Shown piece by piece: positions 1-8,002 of a stretch of 64,000 bases of DNA. Every line of letters begins with the position of its first letter. Position 1 is the stretch's first letter. The position numbers were made by a program, and so were the translations under genes. Origin of the DNA: Luteimonas abyssi. Its GTDB lineage: Bacteria > Pseudomonadota > Gammaproteobacteria > Xanthomonadales > Xanthomonadaceae. Where the stretch lies: the NCBI RefSeq assembly GCF_001482195.1, contig NZ_KQ759763.1, positions 3,044,868-3,108,867 on the forward strand, in the 5' to 3' direction. The notes beneath the pieces are model-generated. The model made no database searches, was not told the origin of the DNA, and was given only the letters and a program-made list of their open reading frames with translations.

Positions 1-113
1 TGCAGCCCCCAGTGCCGAAGCATCTTGGCGTGCAGGAAGTACTGGTTGATCGCGGTCAGCTCGTTGTAGAGCGCCTTGTTGAGGAACTGGATGACCTTGG
101 GATCGCCTTTCAC
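1..113 (-). CDS. bfr: Bacterioferritin, N-terminal part (runs off the window)
   Basis: Only the first 37 codons are present; the gene continues beyond base 1. The translated start reads [20 protein letters not shown] followed by [12 protein letters not shown], which closely matches the first helix of haem-containing bacterioferritin, including the conserved Glu of the ferroxidase centre. Bacterioferritin forms a 24-subunit cytoplasmic iron store. A GTG start at 113 is chosen because KGDPKVI is the conserved family start and a GGAG box lies about 7 bases upstream. The neighbour bfd, on the same strand and 168 bp upstream, encodes its electron-donor ferredoxin, which supports the call. The C-terminal haem ligand and the remaining ferroxidase residues cannot be checked. 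Confidence 0.93.
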   Translation of the reverse strand, partial: MKGDPKVIQFLNKALYNELTAINQYFLHAKMLRHWGL

Positions 114-281
114 GACCGGCTCCGGAAATGCAGGGGTACGCCTACTCTAGCGGCGCGAACCGGCGACTGACGGAACGCGAATCGTGCGCATTCCAGCGCG
201 CCGCGGACGAGGCGGCGGACGGATCGCAGCAGTGGTCGACGGCGTGCGGGAACCGAGGGAACGCGCGCCGTGCGGGCGCGC

Positions 282-491
282 TCAGGCCGCGCGGGCGATG
301 GCGTCGAGGGGAATGATGTCGGACACGCCGCGGCGGGCCTCGGCGAGCAGATCGCCGGCCATGTCCATGCAGCTGCCACACGTCGCGCCGCAACCGGTCC
401 GCATGGTGAGCTCGTGAACGCTGGTGCAGCCGGACGCGGCGGCAGCCGCGATATCGCGGTCGGTGACTCCGTTGCAGATGCAGACGTACAC
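282..491 (-). CDS. bfd: Bacterioferritin-associated ferredoxin Bfd
   Basis: A 69-residue [2Fe-2S] protein. The start VYVCICNGVTDRDI and the later TGCGATCGSC segment give the four-cysteine BFD-type pattern CxC...CxxxxC. Bfd docks on bacterioferritin and donates electrons to release stored iron to the cytoplasm. The frame remains open up to an ATG at 533, but that ATG sits on the edge of the Fur-like box and the extra 14 residues have no counterpart in the family, so the GTG at 491 is preferred even though its ribosome site is weak. It lies just upstream of bfr on the same strand. A Fur-box-like sequence directly upstream indicates repression by iron. Confidence 0.9.
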   Translation of the reverse strand: MYVCICNGVTDRDIAAAAASGCTSVHELTMRTGCGATCGSCMDMAGDLLAEARRGVSDIIPLDAIARAA

Positions 492-534
492 GGGCGTTGG
501 CGCTCGGCAGGGTGCGAGGCGCCATTCCGCCATG

Positions 535-556
535 AACGAGAATGATTGTCAATTGT
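535..556. promoter_or_regulatory. Putative Fur box upstream of bfd
   Basis: The stretch GAGAATGATTGTCAATTG (538-555) matches the Fur consensus GATAATGATAATCATTATC well around its centre, with an AATGATT half and a CAATT half. It lies between the divergent ends of bfd and rppH, about 45 bp upstream of the bfd GTG start. This position suits iron-dependent repression of bfd. No binding data; the call rests on motif and gene function. Confidence 0.65.
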
Positions 557-592
557 TCAGCGAGAACGACCCGCATTCACACTTGACTCGCT

Positions 593-1204
593 TCAGCTGC
601 GCGGGCCGTCGTTGCCCCGCCCGCCGCGCTGGCCGGGCACCGCGGACCCCGAGCGGTTGCGCGGCCGGTGGCCATTGCGCCGCTGCGGGAATCGCATCGC
701 CTGCATTTGGGGAATCGCGTTCGCCCCGGCGACCTGGCGCGCGAATGGCGCGAGGTGCCGCAGCGCACTGTCGTAGACCCCGCGCTTGAACACCACCACG
801 TGTTCGAGCGGGTACCAGAAATCCACCCAGCGCCAGTGATCGAACTCGGGCTTGTCGCTGGCGTCCAGACAGAGATCGTTGTCGCAGCCGGTGAACTGCA
901 GCAGGAACCACACCTGCTTCTGGCCGATGCACACGAGCTTGTCGTTGCGGCGGACGGCACGATGCGGCAATCGATAGCGCAGCCAGCCCGGCGTGGCACC
1001 CAGCACGGCCACATGCTCCGGCCGCAGGCCGGTTTCCTCGTGCAGCTCGCGGTACATGGCCTCGAGCGGCGTCTCGTCGGTGTTCATCCCGCCCTGCGGA
1101 AATTGCCACCCGTCACGGCGTACGCGCCGGGCCCAGAAGACCCGGCCGTCGGGATGCATCAGCACGATGCCGACGTTCGGTCGATAACCGTCCGGATCGA
1201 TCAC
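593..1204 (-). CDS. rppH: RNA pyrophosphohydrolase RppH (Nudix hydrolase)
   Basis: A 203-residue Nudix hydrolase. The Nudix box (residues 38-60) fits GX5EX7REUXEEXGU exactly, with the REL-HEETGL core. The start [15 protein letters not shown] and the WQFPQGG segment are hallmarks of RppH, which removes pyrophosphate from the 5' end of mRNA and so triggers RNase E decay in the cytoplasm. The protein is about 25 residues longer than the E. coli enzyme owing to an Arg/Gly-rich tail after residue 180; whether the tail binds RNA is unknown. It stands alone, minus strand, back to back with the tRNA-Met gene. The ATG at 1204 is the natural family start. Confidence 0.93.
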   Translation of the reverse strand: MIDPDGYRPNVGIVLMHPDGRVFWARRVRRDGWQFPQGGMNTDETPLEAMYRELHEETGLRPEHVAVLGATPGWLRYRLPHRAVRRNDKLVCIGQKQVWFLLQFTGCDNDLCLDASDKPEFDHWRWVDFWYPLEHVVVFKRGVYDSALRHLAPFARQVAGANAIPQMQAMRFPQRRNGHRPRNRSGSAVPGQRGGRGNDGPRS

Positions 1205-1348
1205 GATGCGGACTCCGAAAGTTCACTGTCATCGACTCTGCCACGCCCTGCGCGGGTCGACAAGCACGGCACCTGGCGATTGACGTTGCCCCCGGCGACA
1301 TGGACAATTGTCCGTTCCCCGCGCCGCCTCGGCCGCGAGGAACCGCAT

Positions 1349-1425
1349 GGCTATGTAGCTCAGCCGGTTAGAGCACAGCACTCATAATGCTGGGGTCGGT
1401 GGTTCGAGTCCACCCATAGCCACCA
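1349..1425 (+). tRNA. tRNA-Met (CAT anticodon), elongator type
   Basis: A 77-nt cloverleaf. The acceptor stem GGCTATG pairs with CATAGCC, the D-arm holds AGCTCAGCCGGTTAGAGC, the anticodon loop reads CTCATAA (anticodon CAT), the T-arm is GGTTCGAGTCC, and CCA is encoded. The first acceptor pair is a G-C Watson-Crick pair, as in elongator rather than initiator tRNA-Met. A terminator hairpin follows 15 bp downstream. No integrase or repeat of the 3' end was seen, so there is no sign of use as an attachment site. Confidence 0.96.
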
Positions 1426-1440
1426 TGCGACACCCGCGAA

Positions 1441-1465
1441 AACCCCCGCCGCAGCGGGGGTTTTT
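1441..1465. terminator. Bidirectional rho-independent terminator after tRNA-Met and the DUF411 operon
   Basis: A GC stem, AACCCCCGC / GCGGGGGTT with a short CGCA loop, is followed on the plus strand by a run of five Ts and on the minus strand by TTTTCG. It closes the tRNA gene and also lies just beyond the stop of the convergent DUF411 gene. Confidence 0.85.
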
Positions 1466-1484
1466 CGTTTCCGGCCCGAACGGA

Positions 1485-2051
1485 TCAGCGATTGCCCGGG
1501 TGGTGCTGGAACGGTTGCGCGCTCCCGTCGGCATCGACCAGCTCGACGGTGAAGGCATCGCGGCGACCGTCGGGCATCTCCATGCCCGGCGAGCCCAACG
1601 GCATGCCCGGCAGCACCAGCCCACGCGCCGCCGGTGCCTCCGCCAGCAGGCGGGCGATGTCGGAGGCGGGCACGTGCCCCTCCACCAGATAGCCGCCGAC
1701 CTCGGCCGTATGGCACGAGCCCTTGGCGTACGGGACGCCCAGGCGCTGCTTCACCGGGCCGAGGTCGTCGACATCGACCACGTCCACCTCGAACCCGGCT
1801 TCGCGCACGTGCTCGACCCAGACCGTGCAGCACCCGCAGGTCGGCGTCTTGTGCACGGTCATGCGCGGCCAGGCGCCCTCGGCCTGCGGAACCGGCGAAG
1901 CCTGCGGCGCCGGACGGCCGGATGCGATCGCCTCCGAAGCAACCGGCGCATCGGCGCCGGACGACGCGGCAGGCGCCTGCTCGGCAGCGCAGGCGGCAAA
2001 GGCCAGCGGCATCAGGCCGGCGAGCAGCAGCGACGAGGCGGAACGGTGCAT
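1485..2051 (-). CDS. DUF411 periplasmic metal-binding protein
   Basis: A 188-residue protein with an N-terminal export signal (MHRSASSLLLAGLMPLAFAAC); the FAAC end resembles an imperfect lipobox, so a lipoprotein is possible. After a Pro/Ala-rich linker (about residues 24-68) comes the DUF411 domain with the CGCC pair (TPTCGCCTVW), a GSCHTA motif and a later GMEM segment, all potential copper ligands. DUF411 proteins are usually found in copper or other metal resistance clusters; the biochemical role is not settled. The ATG at 2051 is chosen for its perfect AGGAGG six bases upstream. It is the last gene of the minus-strand operon, 29 bp after the PepSY-reductase fusion. Confidence 0.85.
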   Translation of the reverse strand: MHRSASSLLLAGLMPLAFAACAAEQAPAASSGADAPVASEAIASGRPAPQASPVPQAEGAWPRMTVHKTPTCGCCTVWVEHVREAGFEVDVVDVDDLGPVKQRLGVPYAKGSCHTAEVGGYLVEGHVPASDIARLLAEAPAARGLVLPGMPLGSPGMEMPDGRRDAFTVELVDADGSAQPFQHHPGNR

Positions 2052-2080
2052 GTGGAACCTCCTGCGCGGCGGGACCGCGG

Positions 2081-3907
2081 TCATATCTTGAAGTCGTCGA
2101 ACGCGACGCGCGCCTCCGGCACGCCCAGGCGCGCCAGCATCTGTCGCGTGGCCGCGAGCATCGCCGGCGGCCCGCACACGTAGAACTCGCACTCGGCCAG
2201 CGTCGGATGGGTGTCCAGCAACCCCGCCCGCACCGCGTCGTGAACGAAGCCGGTCGGCCACACCCCCGCCTCGTCCGGCGTGGGTTCGGACAGTATCAGA
2301 TGCCAGCTGAAACCCGGATGCGCCGTCGCCAGGGCGGCCATCTCATCGGCATAGGGCGTCTCGCGCAGGGTGCGCGCGCCGTACCAGAAATGCAGCCGCT
2401 CGCCGTCGCCGGCGGCCAGGCGCGCACGCACCATGGCCCGCAGCGGCGCCATCCCCGCGCCCCCGCCGATGAACACCTTCTCGCGCGTGGGCGAGCCCAG
2501 TGCGAAGTCGCCGAACGGCCCGCTGTAGGCGACGCGGTCACCGGAGCGCAAGGTGTACAGCCAGCTCGACCCCCGCCCGGGCGGATGCCGCTTGCCGCCG
2601 CCGGGATTGAACCGCACCAACAACCGCAGCCGGCCATCGGATGCCTCCGGCGCGAGCGCCAGCGAATACGCCCGCCGTACCGGCTCGCGGCAACTCAGGC
2701 GCGCCGGCAGCGCCAGCGCCTGCCAATCGCCTGCGTGGGCGTCGGGCCGCACGATGGCGTCGCGGGGGACGCCGTACACCGGTACGTGCAGCTGCACGTA
2801 GGCGCCGGGCTGATAATCCGGACCCGGTGGGACATCGGGCCTGAGCACGATCTCGCGCAGGAACGGCGTGACCGCGATCGCCTCCTCCACCGTCGCATGG
2901 GAGACCGTCCACAGGCTGGCACCGCCGGTCACCTCGACGGCGGCATCACCGTGCAGCGCCAGTCCGCAAGCCAGGCGATAACCCATCCGCAATCGACTTT
3001 CGGAGAGATGCGCGCGATCGGCCGGCCCCGGCGGCGGCGCCTTGCCGCGCACCCGCACTTCGCACAGGCCGCAGCTCTGCCCGCCACCGCAGTTGGACGG
3101 CAGTTGCAGCCCGTGCCGGGCCAGGGTGACGTAGGCGGTGTCGCCGGCCACGGCCGGTACGCTGCGCAGGCGTTCGCCATCGGGCGCGAAGACCGCCAAC
3201 GCGCCCTTGGAGCGCCAACGCCGCGGCACGAAATCGCTCGGGCGGAAGCTCGCGAACAACAGCCACACGCCGGTCAGCGCCATCCACAGGCCGCCGATGC
3301 CCGCCATCACCACCAGCGGATTGTTGAAGTCCGCCCGGCCGGTGTAATCCATGATGTGCAACATCCAGAAGATGTCGAACAGCCGCCAGGTGCGATTGCG
3401 ATGCACCACGACATCGCCGGTGTCGGCGGCGAGATAGACCGTGGTGGCCTCGGCATCGTCGAAGTCCACGCGCCAGACGTCGCCGCCGTGCATCCGCGTC
3501 TCCAGCGAGGGGCCCATGCGCTGCGGCGTGCCCGCTTCGCCCGGGCCGGTGTACGACGCCTGCGCAAGCCGCAGCGCCCAGCCCGGATCGAGCTCGACCG
3601 TCTCGCCCGAGCGGGCGTCGGCCAGCCGCGTGCCGTCGTGGTCGGTGATCCGGTACACGGGCATCCCGGCCAGCCATCCCGACACGATGCCCTGCACCGG
3701 CGCCGACGCGGCATCGACCACCGCCTCGGCGGTCAGCACGTCGTCCGGCCACGGTGGCGGCGGCTCCGCGTGCGCACGCCACGTGTGCCCCTGCACCCGG
3801 TCGTGATCGAGCACGCTCATCATCAGGCCGCTGGCCATCCACAGCACGAACTGGATCGCGATCAGCAGCCCCACCCACTTGTGCAGTCTCCGCAGCCAGG
3901 GCGTCAT
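2081..3907 (-). CDS. PepSY membrane protein fused to NqrF-like ferredoxin/flavin reductase
   Basis: A 608-residue fusion. Residues 1-222 are a PepSY_TM module with membrane helices near 12-33 and 198-220 and a conserved LHIMDY segment. Residues about 235-330 form a plant-type [2Fe-2S] domain with Cys273, Cys279, Cys282 and Cys314 (CX5CX2C...C). From about 340 to the end there is a ferredoxin-NADP reductase fold: the FAD motif RAYS at 412-415, the nucleotide glycine loop GGGAGMAP from 481, VCGPPAM near 577, and the FDDF tail. The cofactor modules closely resemble those of NqrF. The likely job is moving electrons from NAD(P)H to a metal or metallophore across the inner membrane. Its ATG overlaps the preceding gene by 4 bp. 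Confidence 0.87.
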   Translation of the reverse strand: MTPWLRRLHKWVGLLIAIQFVLWMASGLMMSVLDHDRVQGHTWRAHAEPPPPWPDDVLTAEAVVDAASAPVQGIVSGWLAGMPVYRITDHDGTRLADARSGETVELDPGWALRLAQASYTGPGEAGTPQRMGPSLETRMHGGDVWRVDFDDAEATTVYLAADTGDVVVHRNRTWRLFDIFWMLHIMDYTGRADFNNPLVVMAGIGGLWMALTGVWLLFASFRPSDFVPRRWRSKGALAVFAPDGERLRSVPAVAGDTAYVTLARHGLQLPSNCGGGQSCGLCEVRVRGKAPPPGPADRAHLSESRLRMGYRLACGLALHGDAAVEVTGGASLWTVSHATVEEAIAVTPFLREIVLRPDVPPGPDYQPGAYVQLHVPVYGVPRDAIVRPDAHAGDWQALALPARLSCREPVRRAYSLALAPEASDGRLRLLVRFNPGGGKRHPPGRGSSWLYTLRSGDRVAYSGPFGDFALGSPTREKVFIGGGAGMAPLRAMVRARLAAGDGERLHFWYGARTLRETPYADEMAALATAHPGFSWHLILSEPTPDEAGVWPTGFVHDAVRAGLLDTHPTLAECEFYVCGPPAMLAATRQMLARLGVPEARVAFDDFKI

Positions 3908-4593
3908 GTCGGCTGCCTCCGGCGGAAGCTGTAGAACAGCAGCCACACGCCGCTGAGTGCGAACAGCAGACCGAGCGCCGACGCCACGCGCAGCAGCGTG
4001 TTGTTGACGTCGGTGCGGGTGTCGTAATCCATGATGTGGAACATCCACAGGAAGTCGAACCAGCGCCACAGACTGTGCCGGCGTGCCAGCAGCTCGCCGG
4101 TGTCGGGCGACAGGTACAGCGTGGTCGCGCCACGGTCGGCGAAATGCACCGCCCACATCGGCACCGGTCGCCGCGCCTCCTGCGGCGCGACCGTGACCCA
4201 CTCGACGCGGTCCACCGCCGCCTCGCCCTGATACAGCCCCAGCGCCAGGCGCAACGCGTCGGCCTCGGGCAACGGCGACAACCGCTCGCCGCTGTGGGCG
4301 TCGGCCAGCACCACCCCGGCGGCGGTGTGCACCTCGTACACGTCGCGGTCGAGCAGGCGCTTGAGGCCGACGCCGGTCGCGTCCGGATACAGGTCCAGCA
4401 ACGCGGACTGGGGCAGGTAGGGCGCACTGCGCGCCAACGGCTCGCGGTGCGCGTGGGCGAGATGATCGCCATGGATGATGTCGAGCGAGATCACGGTCAT
4501 GTAGACGCCGCTCACCGTCCACAGCAGGGCCTGGACGCCGACGACCAGCCCGATCCACTTGTGGGCGCGGCGCGCCCAGAACGCAGGTTTCAT
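3904..4593 (-). CDS. PepSY-associated membrane protein
   Basis: A 229-residue inner-membrane protein with a helix near residues 14-36, a periplasmic PepSY-type region, and a second helix near 200-222. It has the segments HKWIGLVVGVQALLW, FHIMDYDTRTDVNN and SGVWLLFYSF, each of which has a clear counterpart in the N-terminal half of the next gene, so the two are tandem paralogues. PepSY_TM proteins are common partners of TonB receptors and are linked to reduction of ferric or other metal-ligand complexes. GGGGAA precedes the ATG. It lies 67 bp after the TonB receptor and overlaps the fusion gene by ATGA, a sign of translational coupling. Confidence 0.86.
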   Translation of the reverse strand: MKPAFWARRAHKWIGLVVGVQALLWTVSGVYMTVISLDIIHGDHLAHAHREPLARSAPYLPQSALLDLYPDATGVGLKRLLDRDVYEVHTAAGVVLADAHSGERLSPLPEADALRLALGLYQGEAAVDRVEWVTVAPQEARRPVPMWAVHFADRGATTLYLSPDTGELLARRHSLWRWFDFLWMFHIMDYDTRTDVNNTLLRVASALGLLFALSGVWLLFYSFRRRQPT

Positions 4594-4660
4594 GCGATTC
4601 CCCGAAACGAAGTCTTCAGCCCTCGCGCGGGAGCCGGCAGCCCGCCGGCTCCCGCGTGCG

Positions 4661-7357
4661 TCACCAGCGGTAGGTCAGGCGCGCGTTCCAGCGCCTGCCG
4701 AGCAGGTCGTAGGTCATCGTGTCGGTGTTGGCGTCGGTGTAGCTCTGGATGAACGGCGCCCGCTTGTCGAAGACGTTGTCCACGCCCAGCGCCAGATCCA
4801 GCGATGGCGTCGCGGCGAACGTCGCCTGCAGATGGTGGTAGGTGAGACTGCCGGCACGCGCACCGATATCGCCGGGCGAGGCGTTGATGTCGTCCGCACC
4901 GCCGATGTACTGCGCACTCCAAGAGCCCGACCAGTCGCCACGCGCCAGCAGGAAACTGCCGAACGCGCGCCAGTGCGCGTAGCTGCCACGCCCGCCGGTG
5001 ATCCGCCCGGCGTACTCGATGGTCTCGCCGCCCGGGAACGGGGTCAGGTCGTAGCGGTCGAGCCAGGACACGTCGAGGTCGACACTGGCGTCGAACCCGG
5101 CGAAGCCGAACTCGTACAGCAGGCCGAGATCGAAACCGGAGATGCGCTCGCTGGCCGCGTTGACCGGTTGCGCCGACAGGAAGTCGATCTCGCCGGTCAC
5201 CGGGTTGCGGGTGAACTGGCTGTCGGCGCAGAACGGATGCGACAGCCCGTCGCTGTTGTAGCAGAGCGCGAGCTTGGTCGAACCGGCCACGCTCTGGATC
5301 GCGTTGTCGATGCGGATGTCGAACCAGTCGGCGGTGAGGGTGAGCCCGCGCGCGAAGTCCGGAGTCCACACCGCGCCGACGGTGAAGGTCTTCGCGTCTT
5401 CCGGCTGCAGCTCGATGTTGCCGCCGGTGCGGGTGAGCACGCTGTTGCCGAGCTGGGTGTAGCCGGCCGGCACGCCATCGGCCTGGCAGTTGCGGGCGAG
5501 GTTCGACGAGGGATCGAGCGCGCTCCAGCCGCTGCAGGGATCGGTGGTGGTGAGATTGCCCTCGCTGACGCCGCCGAACAGTTCCGGGATGTTCGGGATG
5601 CGGAACGCGGTGGCGTAGGTGGCGCGCATCTTGAACGATGGTGTGGCCTGCCAGTCCAGGCCCAGCTTGTAGTTGGTGTCGCCGCCGAACAGATCGTAAT
5701 CGGAATAGCGCACTGCGCCGTTGAAGGTGAGGCTGTCGGCCCAGGCACGCCCTTCGAACAGGGGCACCGAGACCTCGGCGAACACTTCGCGCACGTCGTA
5801 CTCGCCGTCGATGCGCTGGGCGGCGTTGCTGTTGGCGATGCCCTGCTGGATCAGGATGTCCGGATCGCGCCAGCCGCGGTCGGTACGCGCCTCCACGCCG
5901 GCGGCGAACCCGACGAAGCCTGCCGGAACCTCGAACAGTTCGCCGTCGATGTTGGCGGTGAAGCTGCGCTGCGAATTGCCGCCGGTGTCGCGGGTGGTGA
6001 ACATGATGTAGTCCAGCACCTCCGGCGTCAGGTCGCCGAAGCCGAGATAGTCGCCGCAGGGGATCGCCGCGCCGGCGGCGGCGCTGCACACGCTCCGGTC
6101 GAGAGTCCGGTCGACACGGTCGAGGTTGGCCACGTTGGTGGAACCGTCGACCCCGGTGTTGCGTCCGTAGTTGAACGCCGCGCTCCAGTTCCAGCGCTCG
6201 CCCAGCCGCCCGTCGAGGCCGGCGACCACGCGCCAGGTGTCGACATCCTGATAGAACTCGCGGGCGCCGGCCTCTTCCAGCCGGCGCCGGACCAGGGTCA
6301 GGTCCTGGCCGGTGGGGTTGGTCGGGTGGTCGGCGGCGAGCCGCACCGGCCGGTACTGGCCGATGGCGCCGGGCGAGGCCAACTGATTCGACTGCCGGTT
6401 GGTGAACATCAGCTCGGCGAACAGGCCGACCCGGTCGTTGAGCTCCAGGTCGCCGAACACCGTGAAACTGGTGCGCTTGATCGGATTGGCCGCATTGAGC
6501 GTGGGATAGGCGTTGTAGTTGTCGGCACTGGTGTACGGCGCGAAGGCGTCGCCGTCGCCGCCCGGCACTTGGTTGAAGTTCACCATGCGACCGTCGGCCA
6601 GCAGCGCGCGGCCGCCGATGGTGGCCGAGCTGCCGACGCATTCGAGCCGGCCGTTGACCTCGCCCAGGCCGCAGGGCTGGCGACTCGCCATGTTCACCGC
6701 CCGGCTCTCGGAATGGCTGATCGACGCCGTCAGCGCGCCGCGCTCGCCGGTCGTGCCCCAGACCAGGCTGGCGGACTGGTCCGCGCCGTCGCCCTCGAAG
6801 GTCTCGCCGTACCGCAACGAGAGCTCGGCACCGTCGATGCCGCGCTTGGTGATGATGTTGACCACGCCCGCGACCGCGTCGGCACCGTAGATCGCGGACG
6901 CACCGTCCTTGAGTACTTCGATGCGCTCGATGATCGCCACCGGCACGACATTCAGATCGACCGAGCTGTTGGCGCCGGTCCCGCCGTTGACGATGCGGCG
7001 CCCGTTGAGCAGCACCAGGGTGCGGTTCACGCCGATGCCGCGCAGATTCACCTGGGTGGTGCCGTAGCCGCCACCGGTCCAGTAGGCGTTGGTCTGGTTG
7101 CCGGCGAAACCCGCCGACGCCGGCAGGCGTTGCAACAGGGTTTCGATGGTGGTGGCGCCGGAGCGCTCGATGGCGGCGGCGTCGACGACGGTCACCGGAC
7201 CGACGCCGCTGAGTTGCGCGCCCTTGATGTGGGAGCCGGTGACAGTGACCGAGTCGAGGGTGGTGGCGGGCGGCGCGTCGGGCGACTGCGCAGCGGCGGA
7301 ACCGGCGGCCAGCAGGGCGCTGACCGCCACGGCGAGCGGATGGCGGAAGCAGGACAT
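4661..7357 (-). CDS. TonB-dependent outer-membrane receptor
   Basis: An 898-residue receptor. The Sec signal ends near AAA-Q at residue 23, and a candidate TonB box (SVTVTG, about residues 36-41) follows. The plug domain shows VNLRGIGVNRTLVLLNGRRIV and the IERIEVLKDGASAIYGADAVAGVVNI signature spread over its end. The rest is a 22-strand barrel, including FDLGLLYEF and VDNVFDKR, and ends in the expected aromatic RLTYRW. The plug looks like the large OAR-like/Caulobacter-type TonB class, whose ligand is hard to predict. Ligand is inferred as a metal complex, because the downstream genes are PepSY reductase and DUF411 and the upstream gene is CopL-like. GGAGAAG precedes the ATG. Confidence 0.9.
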   Translation of the reverse strand: MSCFRHPLAVAVSALLAAGSAAAQSPDAPPATTLDSVTVTGSHIKGAQLSGVGPVTVVDAAAIERSGATTIETLLQRLPASAGFAGNQTNAYWTGGGYGTTQVNLRGIGVNRTLVLLNGRRIVNGGTGANSSVDLNVVPVAIIERIEVLKDGASAIYGADAVAGVVNIITKRGIDGAELSLRYGETFEGDGADQSASLVWGTTGERGALTASISHSESRAVNMASRQPCGLGEVNGRLECVGSSATIGGRALLADGRMVNFNQVPGGDGDAFAPYTSADNYNAYPTLNAANPIKRTSFTVFGDLELNDRVGLFAELMFTNRQSNQLASPGAIGQYRPVRLAADHPTNPTGQDLTLVRRRLEEAGAREFYQDVDTWRVVAGLDGRLGERWNWSAAFNYGRNTGVDGSTNVANLDRVDRTLDRSVCSAAAGAAIPCGDYLGFGDLTPEVLDYIMFTTRDTGGNSQRSFTANIDGELFEVPAGFVGFAAGVEARTDRGWRDPDILIQQGIANSNAAQRIDGEYDVREVFAEVSVPLFEGRAWADSLTFNGAVRYSDYDLFGGDTNYKLGLDWQATPSFKMRATYATAFRIPNIPELFGGVSEGNLTTTDPCSGWSALDPSSNLARNCQADGVPAGYTQLGNSVLTRTGGNIELQPEDAKTFTVGAVWTPDFARGLTLTADWFDIRIDNAIQSVAGSTKLALCYNSDGLSHPFCADSQFTRNPVTGEIDFLSAQPVNAASERISGFDLGLLYEFGFAGFDASVDLDVSWLDRYDLTPFPGGETIEYAGRITGGRGSYAHWRAFGSFLLARGDWSGSWSAQYIGGADDINASPGDIGARAGSLTYHHLQATFAATPSLDLALGVDNVFDKRAPFIQSYTDANTDTMTYDLLGRRWNARLTYRW

Positions 7358-7414
7358 TGAAACTTCTCCGAAAGTCGGCTGGAATCGATCTGGCGAGGCA
7401 CGGCTCGGCGCGTA

Positions 7415-7428
7415 CGGACACGGGTCCG
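7415..7428 (-). other. Hairpin between the CopL-like leader gene and the TonB receptor
   Basis: A 5-bp stem CGGAC/GTCCG around an ACGG loop lies in the 100-bp gap between the small Cys-rich gene and the receptor start. It is modest in strength. It is listed because a leader gene followed by a hairpin also occurs at the copL-copA junction, which would suit a translation-dependent attenuation mechanism. The function is inference only. Confidence 0.3.
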
Positions 7429-7457
7429 CAGGGGCGACGGCCGGGAAGCGACGCGGA

Positions 7458-7853
7458 TCAGCCGATCGGAGGTCGGAAAATGCTGCCGGTGCCCCGGAGC
7501 GGGGCGTGGATCTCGACGTACGCCGCAGTTGCGGCCGGCCGGGCATGCTGTGCGGCGAACGGCACCGACATCACCGCGAATCCCGCGGGATAGGCGCAGC
7601 TGCAGGCGCAACTGGCGATCATGCCGGCGCCGCAATCACAGTCGTTGCCGACATGACGATGCGGGTCGGCGCCGGTGTCGTCGGCACCGGCAGGCGCGTG
7701 GTCGGCGTGCGCGTCGACAGCGGCTTCGTCGCCGGCGACGCTCATGTGCGAAGGATCGAGCGCCATCCCCGTCGAGGCCCACAGTGCGGTGCCGCCGTTG
7801 AGGCAGAGCAACATGCTCAGGAGGATCCGCAGCAGGAGGGACGTCTTGGACAT
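7458..7853 (-). CDS. CopL/DUF2946-like Cys/His-rich leader protein
   Basis: A 131-residue secreted or membrane-anchored protein. The hydrophobic N-terminus LLLRILLSMLLCLNGGTAL is followed by a His/Asp-rich stretch (residues 35-68), then Cys72, Cys74, Cys82, Cys84 and Cys86, and a tail ending IFRPPI. The same plan (LLCxxLLLNG...AST, His region, four Cys, PLRPPI) is seen in the copL gene at 17524-17988, so the two are paralogues in architecture. DUF2946-type upstream ORFs such as CruR of Bordetella control a downstream TonB receptor in response to copper, which fits the position here, 100 bp before the receptor. ATG 7853 is preferred over upstream starts, since it begins the signal. The direct function is not proven. 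Confidence 0.72.
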   Translation of the reverse strand: MSKTSLLLRILLSMLLCLNGGTALWASTGMALDPSHMSVAGDEAAVDAHADHAPAGADDTGADPHRHVGNDCDCGAGMIASCACSCAYPAGFAVMSVPFAAQHARPAATAAYVEIHAPLRGTGSIFRPPIG

Positions 7854-7877
7854 CGGTCTCGTCAGGGCGCCGGTGGT

Positions 7878-7929
7878 TTTGTATATACCAACGTGAACAA
7901 GAGTTAACACGCACTGGCGGCGGTGTCAA
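7878..7929 (-). promoter_or_regulatory. Putative promoter and palindromic operator of the CopL-like/TonB operon
   Basis: On the minus strand a TTGACA (7929-7924) could be the -35 element, with a weak -10 (TTAACT) 16 bp on. Just downstream lies an inverted repeat TT-n-GTATATAC-n-AA (7878-7891) with a perfect 8-bp core. The core matches the centre of HutC-type GntR operators (TTGTATATACAA), with a 1-nt shift of the flanking TT/AA. It would lie at about the transcription start, a good place for a repressor. Promoter parts are weak; the palindrome is what is seen. Confidence 0.4.
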
Positions 7930-8002
7930 CGCAATGTGAGCGACGTCATGAAAAATCGGGCCCTCAAATCGGCGCCGGGACGATGCCGGACCCCTCGGGC
8001 GT

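Noticed and set aside
1349-1425. tRNA-Met as an integration site for a mobile island
   Set aside because: No integrase, no repeat of the tRNA end and no change in gene style was found on either side.
4559-7360. Long plus-strand open frame opposite the TonB receptor
   Set aside because: Antisense of a clear receptor gene; composition is typical of a shadow frame.
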